Source: Adiantum capillus-veneris
Taxonomy: Eukaryota > Streptophyta > Polypodiopsida > Polypodiales > Pteridaceae
Length of the DNA: 64,000 nt
NCBI GenBank assembly: GCA_014529385.2
Contig: CM043952.1
Location: 156,316,057-156,380,056, forward strand
Reading direction: 5' to 3'
Notes under the pieces: model-generated
The model's input: only the letters and a program-made list of their open reading frames with translations
The model's database searches: none
Told to the model about the DNA's origin: nothing
Shown here: positions 58,640-64,000 of the stretch, in pieces
Position numbering within the stretch: the stretch's first letter is position 1
How the letters are laid out: each line of letters begins with the position of its first letter
Position numbers and translations under genes: made by a program

Positions 58640-59860
58640 TTGAGAAAATGGGAATGAAAAATCCTATCAAGACAATAGGTCAAAAAATGGAGGATTGAAA
58701 CAAACTCAAAAAGTATGTAAATCCAATCCCCATAAAAAAAGTGGGTGATTATTGTGAAGGGGAATATTGAAACACCACATTGCCTATAGAGTATTAAGAA
58801 ACAAAACCATATCTATTCTATACATTGGTGTGGGTGTTTCAATAGCCACTAAACTTATTTGGGAAAAATGAGAGGAATCGGCTCTGAGAAAAACACGAAT
58901 GAAATTGCAATTAGCTGATAGTCATATTGAGAAATCTATAGGAGTTCTAGAGCATGTAGTGATGACCTCTTGTGGAATAGAGTATGAGCACACATTTGTC
59001 GTAGCAGATTTTGGTATTAAGAATAACTATGATGTTATTTTAGGAAGACCATTCATACGCCAATAAAAAATGGTTCAACATTGGGGCTATGACTATAGAT
59101 ACTTGCACCACATGGAGACCACTATGCGGATCAATTTGAGAGATCATAGCTACAGAGATAAACGTAAAACTCTAATGGAAGAATTCCATTCGGCTACAAT
59201 TGCAAAATTGAATTCTAAAGCTCACCTGTAGATATGTGGAGCTTCTAAATGTGAAAGACTAACAAAAGAGGAGTGTAAAGGAGATAGTTTATTTGAAAAT
59301 TTTGATTATATACCTGAACCTTTCTTGGAGGAAAGAATGGAGCCCATAGAGTGCACTCAAATTTTGGCCACCTAAATTGTGTGTGTCAATGAGATCACCT
59401 CTACAAAATTTTGTGACGAGAATGTTTTGGACTTGATTCCATTTTGCATGATAAACATGATTCAAGAACAAAACAATCATGAAGGGAAAAGGAATGGCCA
59501 GTAACATGAGAGCTATATACTCTTAAACAAAAGACAAGGAAACTAAGAAAGGTAGGTGTGGGAACATTTATGATTCATTCTATATCACTAAGTGGGGTCA
59601 TGAAACTTGCTACATTGGGTGAAGAGGAAATGCCCATTTGGATTAGTAGTTGTGGATTAAAAAAATATCACTTACCATTGACTGAAGAAATGCTTGAAAG
59701 GGAACATGAAACTAAGAACAATAATGACAAGCATGAAAAAGTCATTCATTCAACAGATACAACAAGAAGCCAAAGAACAAGCTGCGAAGAGGGAAAACGT
59801 GCTAGAGGACTTCAAAAAGCAAAAAGTTATTTGGATTTACCAGCTAATGAGCAATGAGGG
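58640..59860 (+). pseudogene. Second, decayed copy of the retropepsin module
   Basis: Broken frames match the module at 35.1-35.9 kb: KVGDYCEGE, then MKLQLAD, a weak EYEHTFVVADFGI, and after frameshifts VPEPF-like YIPEPFLEERMEPIECTQIL and VNEITSTKFCDEN. Between them is GYDYRYLHHMETTMRINLRD, which the first copy lacks. Multiple stops show it is dead. An open frame at 59558-59857 downstream is probably part of the same remnant. Similarity is at protein level, so the copies are old. Confidence 0.6.
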
Positions 59861-60059
59861 AGACAGATAAATTTTGGATCTAGACATTCATTAGAAAGGG
59901 AATGGGGTCTAAGGGGGCCTCTTTATTTGCCATGGGATTAAAAAGGAGATTATGGAAGGGGCAAATGGGTGGATGCCATGTGGACTGAGATGGTGGGTAT
60001 GGTAGGGCCTAAAAGTAAGAGGTCAAACTTGTACTCTTTTATAAAATATAAAGAGAAAA

Positions 60060-60480
60060 TTTCTTTTAAATTTTAAAAACTAAACCTTTCTCTAAATAGT
60101 TGAGTAAAAACCAATCCTTTCTCTCTCTGGTGGCTGTCAGTTTTCCCCCCCTCTCTCCTAAAAGGGGGCCCCTCCAAAAACGTGATGATCATTCCCTCCC
60201 TCCCTCTCTACTGTACCATCTCTCACTTCTCTTCACTTCATCTTGCAAGAGTTGCTTCTCTTTCCTTCCTTTCAGTTTTCCCTCCCAAAAGCTCTACAAT
60301 AGAAGTTTGAACCTCCTTTCCCTCCTCAAGCTTACTGCATTCTCCTCAAGCTTGTTGGATTCTCCTTAAGCTGAAGTTCCATGAGCCTCACTAAACACCT
60401 CTACCTAAAGCTGAATATCTGTAGCATATCCTTCTGCTAGATCATCCCTCTTTCTTTCTCAACAGTTTTCCTCCTCCTTC
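60060..60480 (+). other. Pyrimidine-rich tract, possible leader
   Basis: Dense ctctctccctccc and tttcttcc runs on the plus strand before the coding-like segment at 60485. Such tracts occur in plant 5' leaders. A promoter cannot be shown. Confidence 0.3.
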
Positions 60481-60484
60481 TCCA

Positions 60485-61860
60485 TTGTTCTCTCTAGAGA
60501 GGATCTACTTTCCTCTCAAGCTTTGCAACATTATCTTCCCCATTAAGCCAACAAGCAAGTGGAGAAGTATAGGAGTAAGTGGCATCTATCATCTTTGTGT
60601 GTCATCAAGAATCTTGCTCTATACAGCTGAGAACATGGATGTGCAATGTCTAATCATAAGTGTTTGTATGCAGGTTGTGCCACTATTCCCCATGGCCTCA
60701 TCAGGTGCTCGACGACCTAGGAGTGTCATTGACTCCATTTCATGCAGCAATGTACAAGACGACAGTGGATGTTGGGTGACAATAGAGTTCAAACAATTGA
60801 TGTGGGTGACAATGCAACCCAACTCAAGAGGTGTAAACAAGGCCTCAAGGAGACACATGGCTTCTCGAGCACACCATTGGAAGGTAAGTATCATGGAGTT
60901 CAAGCAAACCCATGACGACAAGCGACTTGCAAAGGTGCAACATGTGTATGTTGCTTCACAACTGAAGCTAGAGACAGTAGTGGCTCCATCGAGGTTTCTT
61001 GCAAATTGTAATTTCACTCCTCTGTCAAGTTTTTAGATTGTATATTTTGTATTTTTGATGTATATATTGCTTTGATTTCTATAAGGTTTTCATTGTTTGT
61101 TCATGTTTGAAGATGTATTCCCATCCAATTTTGTAGAGTGGGAGCCAATAGAGTCCTTCACAAGAACTTTTGAGGCCATCCATGTTGACCTTGGCAAGCT
61201 GCTCTATGCTGGTTTTCCATCCGTCAGAGCTTGTCTAACAGCACATATTTTTTATAACCATACTTATGTATCACCTAGGCAAACTGGGTATGGTAATATT
61301 TCTCCGGTTCATCCACCAACCTTGTAGAGTATGGAATGGCTTAAGCCAGATAGTGCCTTGATCACAACAACCAAAAGGAGAATCGAGGTGGATGTGCATT
61401 CAGCAATGAAGTTCACATATGGTTCCCACAAAGCTTCTCTAACTTGGTTTATGTCCCTTCATGTATTGTGTTTATCTTTCAACTGCAGAGTGTTCACACG
61501 ATACCAACATTGTGGACTTTCAAAGGGGAAGTGAATCAATGGCTTCCTTGCAGTTGGATGGGAGACTAAGGTGGTCAACCACCAGGGAGATTCAATCAAA
61601 TGCTCTGTAGTTGCTATGAATGTGGCATGAAGATACCATATTGCGAAGCAAAGCTTGTCAATTGTCTTTCCCTACAGAAGATGGAAGCTGATGAAGGGAG
61701 AATGGGAGGCAGTAGACTCTCATGTTGCTGCTGGAGAATCAATTGATCTGCAAATATGCCTCCATGACAATGCAGTGCACGACATCTCGGTGAATAACGA
61801 CTAGAATCTTAGTCACCTGCACGAGTATCTTAATCTCAGATATACCTTGCCCAATTAATA
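60485..61860 (+). pseudogene. Unrecognised broken coding segments, group A
   Basis: A frame at 60485-61036 (183 codons) includes a possible start at 60691 (MASSGARRPRSVIDS) after a tgtatgcag acceptor-like site. Further pieces at 61097-61327, 61331-61534 and about 61670-61800 include FPSNFVEWEPIESFTRTFE and WEAVDSHVAAGESIDLQI. Frames are separated by stops and no splice sites joining them were convincing. No known domain is recognised. It could be a decayed multi-exon host gene or element cargo. Confidence 0.3.
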
Positions 61861-62277
61861 TGTTTTTGTAATCAATGAAAAGGTTGTTTGTTCCAGAAAA
61901 GAGAAGAGCTTTTTGTGTGAAAACATTGGTTTTCCGCGATTTATAAGTGTAAAATCTTGTAACTGAATCAATTTCGCTCCCATTAATACATATGGAATTT
62001 TGAATCTCTTTTTATTTTTAATTTGTTCAAGATTTTGATTGACATGTGCAAGTTTTTAAATTTGGAACGTGAATACTTTCAATGTTGGTGTCTTTTAATG
62101 GCTTGTCACATGATTTTGTTTATAATTATAGTTTTAAGTTAATTTGACATTAATTTTAAGTGCTTTTAAGAAGTGACATTGAGTATAAAAGTGACTTTCT
62201 AAGTTTGAAACTTCATTTCTTACATTCACACAACACTAGCTTTCAGCTTTCTCCCCATCTTCTTCGCGAATAGATCT

Positions 62278-63220
62278 ATGGCAACATCATCTGATGCACT
62301 TCTCACACAACTAGAGAAGATAGGACTTGCGGATCATGCACATGAACTAATTAGTGTGTTTGAGGGGACTATCGACATGCATTCCACCACTAACCTTCAT
62401 GTAGAGGGATTCCAAATCTTTCTTGACTACATGATGGAGCACATGGAATAATATGCAATAGTCTTCAAGGGATCTGACATGGCGTGGTTGCAAGTGGATT
62501 TTCTCAAACACCTCTGTGCGGCCGAAAAAAACTTTTGCTATCACTTGTTGAGGTTTATAAAAGGGCTTACTGAGCGGGATTATGGGATAGAGGATTAGGA
62601 TGACCTCATAGGCTTGGGCATGGGGTGTATAGGCACCCAATTCATCTCTTGGGACATGGTTCTGGTCCTGCTTGTGGTTGAGGGCATCGAGAAGGGAAAA
62701 TCAAAGGAGAAGGCCAACCAAAAACCTCCTGTAACCATTGTGGAGGAATCAAATGAATTTTTTGGAGAGGTTGATGAGCAGGCTAAAGCATCTATGGCAC
62801 TCGTCCTCCTGCAAGATCCCAACTCCATTAGGGAGGAAGATCGGATGATAGAAGGAGACCACGTGTTGGAGGAAGTTTGTGACCTCCAAATTCTCACTTT
62901 GTACATGAGTGGTGGTGGATGGTTGTCACTTATTGTTCCTTGTTGATGACATTGCAAAGACACTAGGACTCAGAGAAGATGAGTCGCTCTTAGTGCTCGC
63001 TATCTATGCGGGCATGAAAGATCCCAGTGGAAAGCAAGAGAAAGTCAACTTTCAAATTGACTTTGAAGACCAAGGTCTCCCACCAAGCCTTTCTTTCCTC
63101 CCTAGTGAAAATGAACAGAATTTGTACAAACCGTGGCAAATACACTTATGGAAATCAAATCATGTGCCTCATTTTATGAAAGCATCCCTGAAAGCGCTTT
63201 TCATCCACACAAATCGTTGA
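62278..63220 (+). pseudogene. Unrecognised broken gene, group B part 1
   Basis: ATG at 62278 starts MATSSDALLTQLEKIGLADH after a short-leader-like sequence with ctttctccccatcttcttc. The same frame resumes after TAA (62449) and TAG (about 62596) as far as 62946, with an acidic helix-rich segment (EESNEFFGEVDEQAKASMAL). It then shifts one frame at about 62940 and runs to 63220 (DDIAKTLGLREDESLLVLAI). Sharing a frame across stops points to a recently broken protein of at least 310 residues. Family not recognised. Confidence 0.35.
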
Positions 63221-63225
63221 TCATT

Positions 63226-63650
63226 ATGGGTGGAGAAGATCTCTCTAGCATCGACCTTACAAGGAAAACTCTTGAAGAGATGGATGAAGAAACTGAGGTA
63301 ATCACTTTTTGACCTTATTGATAGTCTATTGTACCCTATAGTAAGTGTTGAAGTTGTTTAAAATGTTTTGCAGACCGTATGTCATGCTGATAAGTTTGCA
63401 ATGCGTACTAGAGGTTCGTGCAACGTTCCTATGGGTAGAGATAGCTCCCTGTGGCACTACCTTGGCCATCTGGGGCCATCCATTCTTTGAGTTTCTCACA
63501 TAGAGTTCTCCAAGCATGGTTCTACGGAGCTCCTAAGTGCAAAGCATTAAGTGCCATCCTTAATGCTCACAAGTGTATCTTGGTGGACCTGGAAGCGGCA
63601 TTGTATGCCTTTACAGGAAAGCACCCTAGGTGAGTCCTCTCCCATTGTGC
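63226..63650 (+). pseudogene. Unrecognised broken gene, group B part 2, with a 76-bp intron
   Basis: ATG at 63226 gives MGGEDLSSIDLTRKTLEEMD to a donor GAG|gtaatc (63297/63298). Acceptor tgttttgcag at 63373 continues in frame with TVCHADKFAMRTRGSCNVPM and SLWHYLGHLG up to TGA at about 63490. One frame over, open text continues: LQAWFYGAPKCKALSAILNA then CILVDLEAALYAF. The last piece loosely recalls the motif I/II region of the methylase-like exon at 10.5-11.8 kb (VFGDGS...VICLIDSVEEA). The similarity is weak and may be chance. Confidence 0.3.
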
Positions 63651-64000
63651 CTTAAGCCTAGGTCAAGGGGTGACAAACCTAGAGGATATTGTAAAAACCT
63701 TTGGTCTCAAGTCTGCCATTCGCCCTATACCTACAGATGTAATTTACAAGAAAACTAACCAGCCATGATGTAATATCCAAATCAATATACAATAATTTTT
63801 TCCTTTGTAAATTTTTTTGGGTCACTTCCTGTACTTTCTTTATTCTATTGCACATATTGGCCAATGATCATTTTTTTCAATGCGTTCACACCTTCTCAAC
63901 CATCCAAGCACCCACCGAACGTGGGACTCTACCGGTGAACATTTTGCAAAATGGAGCCATTTCGGGTGCGTACAGAGGCCGTGGGACCGCAAAAATGCAC
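63651..64000. other. Non-coding right edge
   Basis: AT-rich, no gene seen. The last 100 bases become GC-richer (accgaacgtgggactctaccgg) and may start another element beyond the window. Confidence 0.4.

Noticed and set aside
1-64000. tRNA or rRNA genes
   Set aside because: No cloverleaf with conserved A/B boxes or rRNA-like sequence was recognised by eye; only a tRNA-complementary primer site was clear.

Overview
This window looks like nuclear DNA of a land plant with a large, repeat-rich genome. Coding exons carry plant-type splice sites, and the rest is mostly tandem repeats and nested LTR retrotransposons (Ty1/copia, Ty3/gypsy and non-autonomous types), plus a Penelope-like reverse transcriptase fragment. 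Penelope-like elements and the unusual gene content fit a non-flowering plant such as a fern, lycophyte or gymnosperm better than a flowering plant. That is an inference; no marker gene fixes the species.

Region 1 (1 to about 32.1 kb) is the unusual part. On the minus strand lies a three-exon gene (13124 to 7316). Read in order, it encodes a ParB-like domain, a degenerate domain arranged like a beta-class N4/N6 DNA methyltransferase, and a C-terminal SET domain. Downstream on the same strand is an FCP1/NIF (HAD-type) phosphatase-like exon (6673 to 5475). A second FCP1-like exon runs off the left edge (319 to 1). On the plus strand at 28.8-32.1 kb is a 1075-codon open frame with an acidic-residue pattern typical of a DDE transposase (DUF7869-like). 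Almost all DNA between these exons is tandem repeat built on one sequence, ggtccaccacttgtccaag. It is organised as about 50-bp monomers in 442-bp higher-order units, and as a separate 368-bp array at the right. The motif points one way at 0.66-4.5 kb and the opposite way from 6.9 to 28.7 kb. I saw no copies to the right of the transposase-like gene. Genes and repeats therefore share the same limits, which suggests one locus or one very large mobile element carrying chromatin-modifying genes.

Region 2 (32.3-46 kb) is a retroelement graveyard. It holds the 3' half and 3' LTR of a copia element, then a retropepsin-containing remnant. That remnant is interrupted by a 6.4-kb LTR element with about 2-kb LTRs, which has a gag-like frame and no pol. 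Its LTRs carry two overlapping, mutually similar small ORFs.

Region 3 (46.8-53.7 kb) is a minus-strand gypsy element (RNase H, integrase, possible chromodomain). A 3.7-kb LTR element with 189-bp LTRs and a clean 5-bp target duplication has split its integrase. Next to the gypsy fragment is a Penelope-like RT fragment.

Region 4 (53.8-64 kb) is mostly non-coding. It contains a second decayed copy of the retropepsin module (58.6-59.5 kb) and two groups of broken, unrecognised coding segments (60.5-61.9 and 62.3-63.7 kb).
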